Origin: Lachnospiraceae bacterium
Lineage (GTDB): Bacteria; Bacillota; Clostridia; Lachnospirales; Lachnospiraceae
DNA: 33,566 nucleotides
NCBI GenBank assembly: GCA_017513625.1
Contig: JAFXEW010000091.1
Span: 1-33,566, forward strand
Direction: 5' to 3'
This document shows positions 24,683-33,149 of this stretch, piece by piece; within the stretch, counting starts at the first letter, position 1; the number at the start of each line of letters is the position of its first letter. The notes beneath the pieces are model-generated. The model did no database searches. It had not been told where the DNA came from and saw only the letters and a list, made by a program, of their open reading frames with translations. The position numbers and the translations under genes are program-made.

Positions 24683-25660
24683 CTATTCATCGGAGGAATC
24701 CTTTGCAAAATAGTCACCCTTCATGTAGATATTACGATATTCGGAAGGGGTGCAGTCCTTTAATTTGCGGAAGGTCCTGTTAAAGGTAGACAGAGAGGAA
24801 AATCCGCTTTGCAGGGCTACTTCCGTAATGGTAATACCGGGTATATGCAGCATGGTTTCTGCATTTTTTATGCGACGGTAGCATAAATAATCATAGAAAT
24901 TATGTCCGGTGCATTGTTTGAAAAGCCTGGAGAAATGGAATTTGGAGAAGCCGGCAATAGCTGCTGTCTTTTCCAGGGTAATATTCTCAGCAAAGTGGGC
25001 ATCCACATAATCAAACACCACGGAAAGACGCTCGTTTAAATGCTTTTGGCGGCCGTTGCCTAATTCCGGAGGAAGTCGGTATTCATCCAGAGACAGACAG
25101 TAGCTGCTGTATTTGGACAGAAATACCAGTAAATCGGAATAGATATTCACCTCTCGGAACACGTTAGGGCTGAAGTATTCGTGGCACATTTTCAGTAAAA
25201 GCTGAGCCAGCTCATCATATAATGGACCGTAGATATCCTCATTGATTAAGGTAGGAGAGGAAAGGAAAGCCATCATGTAGGAAAAGCCGTGGAGCTTGGA
25301 CAGCACGTCCATGTCAATGACAAAAACCAGCCGTGTGCCGCCTGCACCGGAGGGTTCCAGCTCATGGGGGAGTCCTGAAGGAATAAAAAAGATTTCTCCC
25401 GGCTGTATTTCGTACTTTTCCGACCCTACGTGTGCGATATAGTTATCTACCAGGGGGTAGATAATCTCAAGGGACTGGTGTACGTGGCGGTTATAATGTA
25501 TGCAGTCGTTATTGACCCAGATACGTACACTGCCCTCGGGGACATAATTAATAAGAGTGTAGTTTGCATCCGCACTCTTTTTGTACCGGGCCATTTCCTG
25601 CTGGCTGGTATATTGTTCCAGAAGTGCCTGTTCAGGCATATATTTGGATTTCTGATTCAT
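24683..25660 (-). CDS. AraC family transcriptional regulator with cupin sensor domain
   Basis: A 325-aa regulator. The N-terminal cupin (about 45-150) has HVHQSLEIIYPL and QPGEIFFIPSGLPHEL, typical of carbohydrate-sensing AraC proteins. The C-terminal part (about 222-320) has two helix-turn-helix units: EKTAAIAGFSKFHFSRLFK and ITEVALQSGFSSLSTFNRTF. ATG 25660 is chosen over the upstream in-frame codon at 25762 because AGAGGTGG lies 5 nt before it and a good promoter lies at 25679-25707. It ends 10 nt from the convergent GH2 stop with no visible terminator between them, so the transcripts could overlap. Confidence 0.9.
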   Translation of the reverse strand: MNQKSKYMPEQALLEQYTSQQEMARYKKSADANYTLINYVPEGSVRIWVNNDCIHYNRHVHQSLEIIYPLVDNYIAHVGSEKYEIQPGEIFFIPSGLPHELEPSGAGGTRLVFVIDMDVLSKLHGFSYMMAFLSSPTLINEDIYGPLYDELAQLLLKMCHEYFSPNVFREVNIYSDLLVFLSKYSSYCLSLDEYRLPPELGNGRQKHLNERLSVVFDYVDAHFAENITLEKTAAIAGFSKFHFSRLFKQCTGHNFYDYLCYRRIKNAETMLHIPGITITEVALQSGFSSLSTFNRTFRKLKDCTPSEYRNIYMKGDYFAKDSSDE

Positions 25661-25678
25661 GATGCCACCTCTGACTTT

Positions 25679-25707
25679 ATCATAACACAAATAAAAGGGG
25701 ATGACAA
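25679..25707 (-). promoter_or_regulatory. Promoter of the AraC-family gene
   Basis: On the minus strand TTGTCA (25707-25702), a 17-nt spacer and TATGAT (25684-25679). The predicted leader is only about 10-15 nt. It is divergent to the promoter at 25731. Confidence 0.7.
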
Positions 25708-25730
25708 CCGAACATCCAAAGTCCCTTTCA

Positions 25731-25759
25731 TTGCAAAAGCCATGATTTTGTGCTACTAT
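25731..25759 (+). promoter_or_regulatory. Promoter of the MraY-like/greA operon
   Basis: TTGCAA (25731-25736), a 17-nt spacer and TACTAT (25754-25759). The first start codon follows about 70 nt downstream behind GAGGAG. The two divergent -35 boxes are 23 nt apart. Confidence 0.65.
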
Positions 25760-25828
25760 CATAGGGAAAGTCCGGACTTAAGAGCGGGTTTTATTATCAT
25801 TAATACATAATGAGGAGTAGAGTTTATT

Positions 25829-26794
25829 ATGTTGTATTCACTTATTGCGGAAGAGTTTCAGCCGATTATGGCTTTTTTGGCAATTATGATTGCTTTTATA
25901 GCTACAGTGGCAGCTACGGCTAATCTTGGAGATATGCTACCCAGAGATGCGGGAAGGGAGTTTGCCCATGACGGTAAGCTTTCTGCGGGGAAACCCAGAG
26001 GCGCCGGCATTATTTTTGTGTTTGCATTTGCCGTCACAGCTCTGCTTTTTGCACCTATGAAACCGGAAATCGTGATTTATATTGCACTGATTATTGTATC
26101 CATGATGACGGGCTTTTTGGATGATGCGGCTAAGACGCCCTGGGGAGAATACCGCAAGGGAATATTGGATCTATGTGTGGCCTCGCTGGTGGCACTTACG
26201 TATCTGAAGTACAATCCAAGTGTAATAGAGCTGACTTTTTTTGATATGCAGATAAACATACCACCTGTTATTTTTGGATTGCTTACTGTGGTGCTGGTGT
26301 GGGCCTCTGTTAATGTGACCAACTGCTCCGACGGAGTGGACGGCTTGTCCGGGACACTTACCATTATTACCATCATGACCATTTATATATTAAGCGGCAT
26401 ACTGAATAAAGGCGGGGATTTCACCTTTATGATTCTGCTCTTTGCAGTTTGTATCCTGGGATATCTGTGGTTTAACGCCACCCCCAGCAAACTGATGATG
26501 GGAGATGCAGGCTCCCGTGCCATGGGATTGTTTATCAGTATTGCCATATTAAAGACAGGGGCACCGCTTCTGTATATACCCGTTGCTATCGTGCTGATAT
26601 TGGACGGCGGACTGGGACTGATTAAGGTGTTCCTGATGAGATTTTTGAAAATTCCTTTTATGAAAAATATAAGACTTCCTCTTCATGACCATGTGCGGAA
26701 GGTATGGGGGTGGTCCAATACACAGACCGTGTATCGTTTTGCTATTATACAGATTATTGTGTCCACAGCCGTGATATACGCGATTTCCATGTAG
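25829..26794 (+). CDS. MraY/WecA-family glycosyl-1-phosphate transferase
   Basis: A 321-aa polytopic protein (about ten membrane helices) of PF00953. It moves a sugar-1-phosphate from a UDP-sugar to undecaprenyl phosphate, starting peptidoglycan or other envelope polymers. Catalytic motifs are present: FLDDAAK (Asp98, Asp99), NCSDGVDGLSG (Asp168, Asp171), MGDAGS (Asp226) and PLHDH (284-288), where MraY has PLHHH. Absence of mur genes nearby suggests a paralogue of the cell-wall mraY, not the dcw-cluster copy. It leads a run of five closely spaced genes. Confidence 0.85.
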   Translation: MLYSLIAEEFQPIMAFLAIMIAFIATVAATANLGDMLPRDAGREFAHDGKLSAGKPRGAGIIFVFAFAVTALLFAPMKPEIVIYIALIIVSMMTGFLDDAAKTPWGEYRKGILDLCVASLVALTYLKYNPSVIELTFFDMQINIPPVIFGLLTVVLVWASVNVTNCSDGVDGLSGTLTIITIMTIYILSGILNKGGDFTFMILLFAVCILGYLWFNATPSKLMMGDAGSRAMGLFISIAILKTGAPLLYIPVAIVLILDGGLGLIKVFLMRFLKIPFMKNIRLPLHDHVRKVWGWSNTQTVYRFAIIQIIVSTAVIYAISM

Positions 26795-26805
26795 GAGGGT
26801 AGACT

Positions 26806-27309
26806 ATGTATGACAAGCTGACAAAAAGCGATATCCGCAAGATGGAAGAGGAAATAGAACACCGTAAGCTGGTGGTGCGTCCCCAAGCATTAGAAGATGT
26901 AAAAGAGGCACGTTCCCACGGTGACCTCAGTGAAAATTTTGAATATTATGCTGCCAAGAAATTTAAGAATCAGAATGAAAGCCGTATCAGATATCTGGAG
27001 CGGATGATACGTACGGCTGTGATTATATCCGATGAGTCTGCAGAGGACGAAGTAGGCATGAACAATCTAGTGACCGTGGAGTTTCCGGAGGATGGTACTA
27101 CGGAGGTGTATAAGATCGTAACCACGGTAAGGGGGAATTCGCTGGAGGGATTAATCAGTAATGAATCTCCTCTGGGTAAGGCTCTTTTGGGTAAAAAGGA
27201 AGGGGAGACGGCACATGTGTGCGTCAGTCCCGGTGTGGAATACGATGTAAAGGTACTTAAAATCGACAAAAGTGCAGATGATAAGGATGATAAACTAAGG
27301 AGTTTCTAG
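26806..27309 (+). CDS. greA: Transcript cleavage/elongation factor GreA-like
   Basis: A 167-aa protein with the Gre plan: an N-terminal coiled coil (about 1-75) with the acidic tip in GDLSENFEYYAAKK (Asp40, Glu43), which reaches into RNA polymerase to stimulate cleavage of backtracked RNA, and a C-terminal FKBP-like globular domain with SPLGKALLGKKEGE. The family usually has GDLSENAEYxAA; here Phe replaces Ala. The tail after about 155 is a charged extension. AGGAGGG precedes the ATG and it lies 11 nt after the MraY-like gene. It may be a second Gre factor. Confidence 0.9.
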   Translation: MYDKLTKSDIRKMEEEIEHRKLVVRPQALEDVKEARSHGDLSENFEYYAAKKFKNQNESRIRYLERMIRTAVIISDESAEDEVGMNNLVTVEFPEDGTTEVYKIVTTVRGNSLEGLISNESPLGKALLGKKEGETAHVCVSPGVEYDVKVLKIDKSADDKDDKLRSF

Positions 27310-28764
27310 ATGAAGAAGTATTTGTTGTTTGACCTGGACGGCACCCTGACAGACCCTAAAATCGGTATTACTACCTGTGTACAGTATGCATTGGCGGACC
27401 AGGGTATAGAAGAGCCGGATTTGGACAAGCTGGAGGGATTTATCGGACCGCCGCTCAGAGACAGTTTTATGAGCTTTTACGGCTTTGATGAGGAGCAGGC
27501 GGAAGCGGCGATAGCCAAATACAGAGAAAGGTTCCGGGATGTGGGACTGTTTGAAAATGAGATCTATAAGGGTATGAAGAAAATGCTGAGAACGCTTTAC
27601 CGCCGGGGTTATAAGCTGGCTGTGGCTTCCAGCAAGCCTGAAATATATGTGGAGCGTATACTGGAGCATTTTCATATAAAGCAGTACTTCAGTGTAGTGA
27701 CCGGAAGTACGCTGGACGGAACCAGGGATAAGAAGGAAGATGTAATAAAAGAGGCCTTCAAGAGAATGTTTGGACAAAACCCTGTGCCCGTGGAGGATGT
27801 TTATATGATCGGGGACAGGCTCTTTGATGTGGAAGGAGCCCACATGCAGGGGATAGAGTGTGTGGCGGTGTCCTACGGCTACGGCTCCGTGGAAGAGCTG
27901 ATGGAAGCGGGAGCCGATTATATCGTACATACGGTGGATGAATTAAAGGAATTTCTGCTTCGTGAAAAGGAATATATACAGATGCCCCTTACTCTCTGGC
28001 AATGTGCTTCACGCATGGCATACTATTTTGTGTGGTTTGTGGCAGTGCGCCTGGCAGTGATGGTGTTTAGCAGTTATCTGCTGGAACGGATGGGTATGAC
28101 GGGAGTTTCTAAAGATATGGAGATCGGACTTACGGCCATTGGCTATGCGGCAGGATTGGCAGTCATATATCCGGCAGCGTCAGCTGCGGTTAAAAAGGCA
28201 TCCAAGACCATGAAGTTGCTGCATCTGTGGCGTGAGCCGTTCAGGAATTACTTGTGGATGATTTTGGCCACACTGGGGCTACAGATAGGGCTTACATCCC
28301 TGCTTGCACTTACGGGACTCAGTGGCTCGGCGGAGTATAAGGTGGTGGCTGAGAGCCAGTTTGGGGGCAATGTATTACTGGGGATTCTCTGTTTTGGTTT
28401 AATAACACCTGTTGCGGAAGAGCTTATGTTCAGAGGAGTAATATATAATACCATACGTGAAGTGATGGGGCGTAAGATTTCCTGTCTGCTGACGGCGGTT
28501 TTATTCGGACTTTATCACGGAAATACGACTCAGGCGTTATATGCCTTTGCCATGGGAGTTTTTTTCGTATATGCCTATGAATATTTCGGTAGTTTTAAAT
28601 GGCCGGTGATTTTACATATGCTGGTAAATACGGTGGCATATCTGTTGTCTGCTTTGGGCATAAGTGTCACTCTTTGGTTCAGTGTTCCGGTGTGCGCGGG
28701 AGCACTTGCTGTGGCTGTGGTGATGCTGATACTTTTAGGCAGACAAAAAAATGTAATGAGATAG
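27310..28764 (+). CDS. HAD phosphatase fused to CPBP (CAAX-type) intramembrane protease
   Basis: A 484-aa two-domain protein. Residues 1-220 are a phosphoglycolate-phosphatase-like HAD hydrolase: LFDLDGTLTD (Asp8, Asp10), AVASSKPE and MIGDRLFDVEGA (Asp169, Asp173). Residues 230-480 have about eight membrane segments of the CPBP/Abi family with AEELMFRG (Glu370, Glu371, Arg375), GLYHGN (His403) and HMLVNT (His436, Asn440), all the residues needed for protease activity. The frame is continuous without a stop between the parts. It starts on the base after the GreA stop, with AAGGAG inside the greA end, so translation is coupled. Substrates unknown. Confidence 0.85.
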   Translation: MKKYLLFDLDGTLTDPKIGITTCVQYALADQGIEEPDLDKLEGFIGPPLRDSFMSFYGFDEEQAEAAIAKYRERFRDVGLFENEIYKGMKKMLRTLYRRGYKLAVASSKPEIYVERILEHFHIKQYFSVVTGSTLDGTRDKKEDVIKEAFKRMFGQNPVPVEDVYMIGDRLFDVEGAHMQGIECVAVSYGYGSVEELMEAGADYIVHTVDELKEFLLREKEYIQMPLTLWQCASRMAYYFVWFVAVRLAVMVFSSYLLERMGMTGVSKDMEIGLTAIGYAAGLAVIYPAASAAVKKASKTMKLLHLWREPFRNYLWMILATLGLQIGLTSLLALTGLSGSAEYKVVAESQFGGNVLLGILCFGLITPVAEELMFRGVIYNTIREVMGRKISCLLTAVLFGLYHGNTTQALYAFAMGVFFVYAYEYFGSFKWPVILHMLVNTVAYLLSALGISVTLWFSVPVCAGALAVAVVMLILLGRQKNVMR

Positions 28765-28790
28765 CCTGTTTCATACAACGGAGGTCGGTT

Positions 28791-29957
28791 GTGAAAAAAG
28801 AGAATGTAACTGCAGTAAGAGAAGAAGGATGTAACAACGGACGTATGCAAAATTTGGATATGTTGCGTTGCCTGGCTATGATGCTGGTGGTAGTACTGCA
28901 TTATCTGGGGAAAGGTGATATACTCAGCGAACTGACGGATACTCATATGAGTCTCACGGAAGGAGCGGCATGGTTTCTGGAGGCTTTGGCCATAGTGGCA
29001 GTGAATGTGTATATGCTGCTTAGCGGTTATTTCGTAAGTACAGGACGTTTTAAACTTTCCAGGCTTTTGAAACTGTGGCTGCAGCTGGAATTTTACTCCC
29101 TGGTAGTGGGGGGGCTTGCCATAGTGACAAACCTGGTTCCCGGGGACGATATAAATACATACTTCCTGCTGGGACTGATTTTCCCCGTGTCCATGGGACA
29201 TTACTGGTTTATGACCGCATATATTTACCTTTACATACTTCTGGCCCTTATAAGTCCTATATTGGATAAGTTGGAAAAGAAGCAGTGGCATGTGATTCTG
29301 GGACTCTTATTTACGGTGTTTTCATTGGTGAAATCAGTGGTTCCCGTGCGGTTTGAATTGGATGAACTGGGGTATGACTGCTTGTGGTATCTTTGTATGT
29401 TCATGCTGGGGGCCTATATCCGCAGATACGGTCTGCCCGTGCTTACCGGCAAGTTGCGGGGGGCACTGGCTTATGTGGGCGGTGCTACACTGATTTTTGC
29501 AGGTACCATGTTAATGCGCAGGGTATATCTGGCTACGGGAAGTCTCAGTTATATTTTGAAATTCTTATATGATTATAACCATATTTTGAATGTAATAGCA
29601 GCCTTGGGCCTGTTTGCATGGTTCCTGCATATGCAGGTGCCGGGCGGGCTGGGAGCATTGGCAGGGAAGCTGGCACCCTATACTTTAGGTGTATATCTGC
29701 TTCATGAAAATCAGGCAATCCGTTATTTGTGGCCTAAGTGGCTGGGGGCAGATGCTGTGAATACAGTGAACGGATTACTGGCAAGCACATTGATAGCATG
29801 TGTTATTGTATTTGCGTTGGGTATTGCCGTGGACAAGCTCAGGACTGTTATCATGGCGGGACTCCATAAGGTGCTTTTAAAGTGGAGCCTTTATTCCCGG
29901 TTATGTGTGGCTGTTTATGACTGTGATAGACTGATGTCAGGAAATGATAAAGAGTAA
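28791..29957 (+). CDS. Acyltransferase family 3 membrane protein
   Basis: A 388-aa polytopic protein (about ten helices) of the Acyl_transf_3 family, which O-acylates (often O-acetylates) cell-surface sugars or lipids. The N-terminal RMQNLDMLRCLAMMLVVVLHY block is the family signature, with the catalytic-type His in VVLHY, and LHENQAIRYLW lies near the C-terminus. GTG at 28791 is chosen because GGAGG (28780-28784) lies 6 nt upstream; an earlier in-frame codon at 28599 would overlap the preceding gene by 166 nt in another frame. With a MraY-like enzyme in the same operon it may decorate an envelope polymer. Confidence 0.85.
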   Translation: MKKENVTAVREEGCNNGRMQNLDMLRCLAMMLVVVLHYLGKGDILSELTDTHMSLTEGAAWFLEALAIVAVNVYMLLSGYFVSTGRFKLSRLLKLWLQLEFYSLVVGGLAIVTNLVPGDDINTYFLLGLIFPVSMGHYWFMTAYIYLYILLALISPILDKLEKKQWHVILGLLFTVFSLVKSVVPVRFELDELGYDCLWYLCMFMLGAYIRRYGLPVLTGKLRGALAYVGGATLIFAGTMLMRRVYLATGSLSYILKFLYDYNHILNVIAALGLFAWFLHMQVPGGLGALAGKLAPYTLGVYLLHENQAIRYLWPKWLGADAVNTVNGLLASTLIACVIVFALGIAVDKLRTVIMAGLHKVLLKWSLYSRLCVAVYDCDRLMSGNDKE

Positions 29958-30009
29958 AAGCAGATTACCTTTAGGACAAAGAAAGGACCGTTTAGGCGGT
30001 ATTAAGATT

Positions 30010-31944
30010 ATGAAGAAGCTGATGAAAGCAAGTGAAAAGGAAAGGGTTGCATGGTACGAGGTGTTTTTCACGATAGTACTGTTTTTGTATCCTTTCAGAC
30101 ATATTCATATCGGTTTGGATTTGTGGGACACCGGGTACAGCTACGCTAATTTCCTGTACATGGGATTGGATCATATGGACCCCATGTGGATGTTTTCCAC
30201 ATATCTGGCCAATGCTGTAGGACATATACTGACTTTACTGCCCGGCGGGGAAACTCTGCTTGGCATGAATTTCTATACGGGGCTCTTTGTCAGTGCCCTG
30301 GCTCTGATAGGATATTATTTCTGTACAAGGAAATTACGGATTCCCGGACCGGTGGTTTTCCTGGGAGAATTCATGGCCTTGAGCCTTTGCTGGTGCCCTA
30401 CGTCCGTATTGTATAATTATATAACATATGTTTTCTATTTATTCTCGGTGGTGTTTTTGTATAAAGGACTGGCAGAGCGGAAGAATAAGTTTCTTTTTGT
30501 GGCAGGTATTTTCTTAGGAACAAATGTACTGGTTCGTTTTTCTAATCTGGCACAGGCTGCAATGATAGTGGGTGTGTGGGCCTATGCACTTATATGTGCA
30601 CTTGAGGATGTAAAAAAAGAAGAAGTGGCCGGCAAAGGGAGAATACGGGCCGTTGCCGGAAAGACCTGGCACTATCTGTGGCGTGATACCCTGTGGTGTT
30701 TGGGCGGCTATCTGGCGGCGTTGGCGGTCTCTATGGGTTATATGGCCATCCGCTACGGACTGGATGCATACGTGCAGGGAATCCTGCAACTTTTCACCAT
30801 GACCGAAGGGGCAACGGATTACAAACCTCAGGCCATGATTTATGCGTTATTTGAGTCTTATATCAAGAATTTATATTGGTTTAAGCGGGTATTTACCTTT
30901 GGAGCCATTGCTTTTGTAATATATAATTTCTGTAAAATCGTTCTTAAGCTCACGAAGCTTGATAATAAAAATGCAAGAATAACAAGCATTATCCGGGTGG
31001 TAGGAAGAGCCATGTGCATATTGATCGGTCTGGTGATGTGCAACTGGATGCTGAAGAATAATTTCTTTTCCCTGAATTATGCACTGTATCATTCCATGCA
31101 GTCTCCGGTAATCGTTTTTTTCATGCTGGTAATGATACTTGCTGTGGTAAATGTGCTATTCAGACCCATACCTAAGGAGGAAAAACTCATTAGCGGTCTG
31201 GTGCTTTTGATTATCATTATTACATCTCTGGGAAGTAATAACGGTGTGTTCCCCAGCAAAAATAATCTGTTTATCGCAGCTCCCTTTGCTTTGTGGCAGT
31301 TTATCAGGATAGGTATGGAGTGGAAACAGATTAAAATCTGCAGTCTGGAGCTTAGTTTGTTCCCTTTAAAAGCGGTATTGGGAGTATTCATCGGTCTGGT
31401 GCTTTGTCAGAGCGTGGGCTTTGGTACCCGTTTTGTTTTTGTGGAAACCAGGGGGGCAACGGACACAGTGGCACAGGTGACCAATAATGAAGTACTGAAG
31501 GGTATCCGCATGAGTCCCGATAGAGCCCGGTGGATGGAGGAAATCACTGCGTATGTGCAGGAGCAGGAATTACAGGCCCGTGAAGTAATACTCTATGGTC
31601 AGGTGCCGTCCCTTTCTTTCTATCTGCAAATGCCCTCTGCTTTTAATCCTTGGAGTGATTTGCGTTCCTTTACCCCGGCCAGAATGGAAGAGAGTATGGA
31701 ACAGGTCAGCAATGAATTGAAGGGACTGCAGGAAGCGCAACCGGATACCGTAGCCTCCAAGGCCCCGGTAGTAATAGTGGAGCGTAATTACTATGAATCG
31801 GTGAAGGGATTAAGCCCGGAAGAGATACCGTCTGACGACGGAGGGGCCGCCCGCAAATGGATGCTGATAGCGGAGTTTATGGATACATTCGGGTATGAAA
31901 ATACCTTTTCCAATGATAAATTTATTGTTTTTGAAATGAAATAA
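30010..31944 (+). CDS. Polytopic membrane protein, possibly GT-C-fold glycosyltransferase
   Basis: A 644-aa protein with about twelve to thirteen hydrophobic helices and a soluble C-terminal region (about 500-644). I do not recognise a named family with certainty. The first predicted external loop contains LDLWDTGYSYANF (Asp37, Asp40), reminiscent of the acidic catalytic loop of GT-C enzymes that use lipid-phosphate sugars, which would fit an envelope operon. ATG 30010 has AGGCGG 10 nt upstream; an alternative ATG at 29944 overlaps the previous gene and has its purine run only 2 nt away. Last gene before the hairpin element at 31991. Confidence 0.65.
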   Translation: MKKLMKASEKERVAWYEVFFTIVLFLYPFRHIHIGLDLWDTGYSYANFLYMGLDHMDPMWMFSTYLANAVGHILTLLPGGETLLGMNFYTGLFVSALALIGYYFCTRKLRIPGPVVFLGEFMALSLCWCPTSVLYNYITYVFYLFSVVFLYKGLAERKNKFLFVAGIFLGTNVLVRFSNLAQAAMIVGVWAYALICALEDVKKEEVAGKGRIRAVAGKTWHYLWRDTLWCLGGYLAALAVSMGYMAIRYGLDAYVQGILQLFTMTEGATDYKPQAMIYALFESYIKNLYWFKRVFTFGAIAFVIYNFCKIVLKLTKLDNKNARITSIIRVVGRAMCILIGLVMCNWMLKNNFFSLNYALYHSMQSPVIVFFMLVMILAVVNVLFRPIPKEEKLISGLVLLIIIITSLGSNNGVFPSKNNLFIAAPFALWQFIRIGMEWKQIKICSLELSLFPLKAVLGVFIGLVLCQSVGFGTRFVFVETRGATDTVAQVTNNEVLKGIRMSPDRARWMEEITAYVQEQELQAREVILYGQVPSLSFYLQMPSAFNPWSDLRSFTPARMEESMEQVSNELKGLQEAQPDTVASKAPVVIVERNYYESVKGLSPEEIPSDDGGAARKWMLIAEFMDTFGYENTFSNDKFIVFEMK

Positions 31945-31990
31945 AGGAGATAAAGATACCTTGCAACGCAGTCAAATGTCTGTGTTTATG

Positions 31991-32101
31991 AGCTGTGACA
32001 AAAATAAAGTGCCCTGTTCGCGGATGGAACGGAAATCTAAGCTAAAGCTTTTCTTTCCGTCCACTGCGGACAGGGTGCTATTTTGTTCAAGGCTATAAAA
32101 A
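31991..32101 (+). repeat. Long hairpin element, copy 2, at toxin cassette boundary
   Basis: The left arm includes AAAGTGCCCTGTTCGCGG and ACGGAAA, and the right arm TTTCCGTCC and CTGCGGACAGGGTGC, forming a long interrupted stem around a centre AAGCTAAAGCTTTT. Flanks AGCTGTGACAAAA and GGCTATAAAAA match those of copy 1 (10214-10312), while the arms differ in sequence. It may end the operon before it, although the T run (TATTTTG) is poor. Confidence 0.65.
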
Positions 32102-32117
32102 CAGGAGCCTGATTCCT

Positions 32118-33137
32118 ATGTCAAAGGATACCGATGGAGATGGCCGTCTGGATTTTAGGGAGTACGTGGACGGAACAGATCCGTTTTGTTATAATAAAAG
32201 CTGGAATGAGCATGCGGGAGATTTTGTTAGCGGTTTCTTTGCAGGCGACTTTATTGAAGAGTCAAACAGTGTTGCTGTTATGGCAGGACAGATTACAGGT
32301 AGCTTTATTCCTTTTGTAGATGCAAGAGATGTGTTGGCAAATCTGATACATGGAGATTATGCTTTTGCAGGTCTGAGTGCAATTGGTTTGGTTCCTGCAG
32401 GTGGGGATGTAACAAAAGCAGCAGGAAAAGTCGGTAAATTCATGGTAAAGAACGTGGATGATATCCCCAAAGTGGCTAATCTGCTGGAGTTTCTGAATAA
32501 AAATTGTCCGGATTTGGTGAAGGTTTTAGGGAAGAATGAAGACTTTTTGGAAGCTGCCAGACAGTTATCAAAGGCGGATAATATAAAGCTTACACGAAAG
32601 CAGATGTATGTGGTTACAGAAGATTTCGAGAATGCAGGACTGTCACATTACCTGGTGAAGACGAGTAATAGTATTCCTGACCTTAAGGCAAAGGTTAATA
32701 TCAGTTCAAGTATTTGGGAAGAAGGTGTTCTTTCGAGAGGAAAACAAATTGATGATCTAATCAATTTGCATTCACAAGGTATTGGATTAGGTAAGAATTT
32801 CCCTGTAGTTGACAGATTAATAAAGGATGAGAAGCTTTTAGTAAGCACAAAGAGTCTGGATATTGCTGCACCCAGTTATCAGAATATGAATAAACTTGAT
32901 TCAAGATTAAATAGGTATGCAGATTCATTACTAGGATTTGAGGAGCGATATTTTAAGGGTGAAAATGTGTTTGAATGGAATGGCAGATTATTAAACAGAG
33001 ATGACTATGAAAAAAAGGTTTTAGAAATTGTCTTGCCGGATATAGTTATGACAGAAAACGCTTTAGAAGTATTGAAGAATTTTAAAAACTCAATCGCCAA
33101 AAAAGGTATAGAGGTATGGTATAGAACGACTAATTAA
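32118..33137 (+). CDS. Orphan polymorphic toxin C-terminal cassette, CdiA-CT-like PD-(D/E)XK nuclease
   Basis: A 339-aa protein without signal peptide. Residues 3-23 (DTDGDGRLDFREYVDGTDPF) are a calcium-binding thrombospondin type 3/EF-hand-like repeat usually found inside very large surface toxins. Residues 30-100 form a Gly/Ala-rich pre-toxin region (SVAVMAGQITGSFIPFVDAR, AIGLVPAGGD). Residues about 195-339 resemble nuclease domains of contact-dependent inhibition toxins: SRGKQIDDLI, LGKNFPVVDRL (Asp232) and LVSTKSLD (Lys245), the D...xK half of a PD-(D/E)XK site. No delivery domain remains, so it looks like a 5'-truncated or displaced toxin tip. AGGAG 10 nt upstream allows translation from 32118. 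More AT-rich than neighbours, suggesting horizontal gain. Confidence 0.72.
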   Translation: MSKDTDGDGRLDFREYVDGTDPFCYNKSWNEHAGDFVSGFFAGDFIEESNSVAVMAGQITGSFIPFVDARDVLANLIHGDYAFAGLSAIGLVPAGGDVTKAAGKVGKFMVKNVDDIPKVANLLEFLNKNCPDLVKVLGKNEDFLEAARQLSKADNIKLTRKQMYVVTEDFENAGLSHYLVKTSNSIPDLKAKVNISSSIWEEGVLSRGKQIDDLINLHSQGIGLGKNFPVVDRLIKDEKLLVSTKSLDIAAPSYQNMNKLDSRLNRYADSLLGFEERYFKGENVFEWNGRLLNRDDYEKKVLEIVLPDIVMTENALEVLKNFKNSIAKKGIEVWYRTTN

Positions 33138-33149
33138 GGGAGGAATTAT

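Noticed and set aside
27295..27930. Open frame of 211 codons on the minus strand
   Set aside because: Antisense shadow of the HAD domain; no ribosome binding site.
28599..28790. Upstream extension of the acyltransferase-3 gene
   Set aside because: Would overlap the HAD-CPBP gene in another frame; a strong GGAGG-GTG start exists at 28791.
32046..32117. Toxin frame open upstream of 32118 through the hairpin element
   Set aside because: The extension codes through a palindromic repeat, has no start codon with a ribosome site and no protein-like pattern; 32118 has AGGAG upstream.
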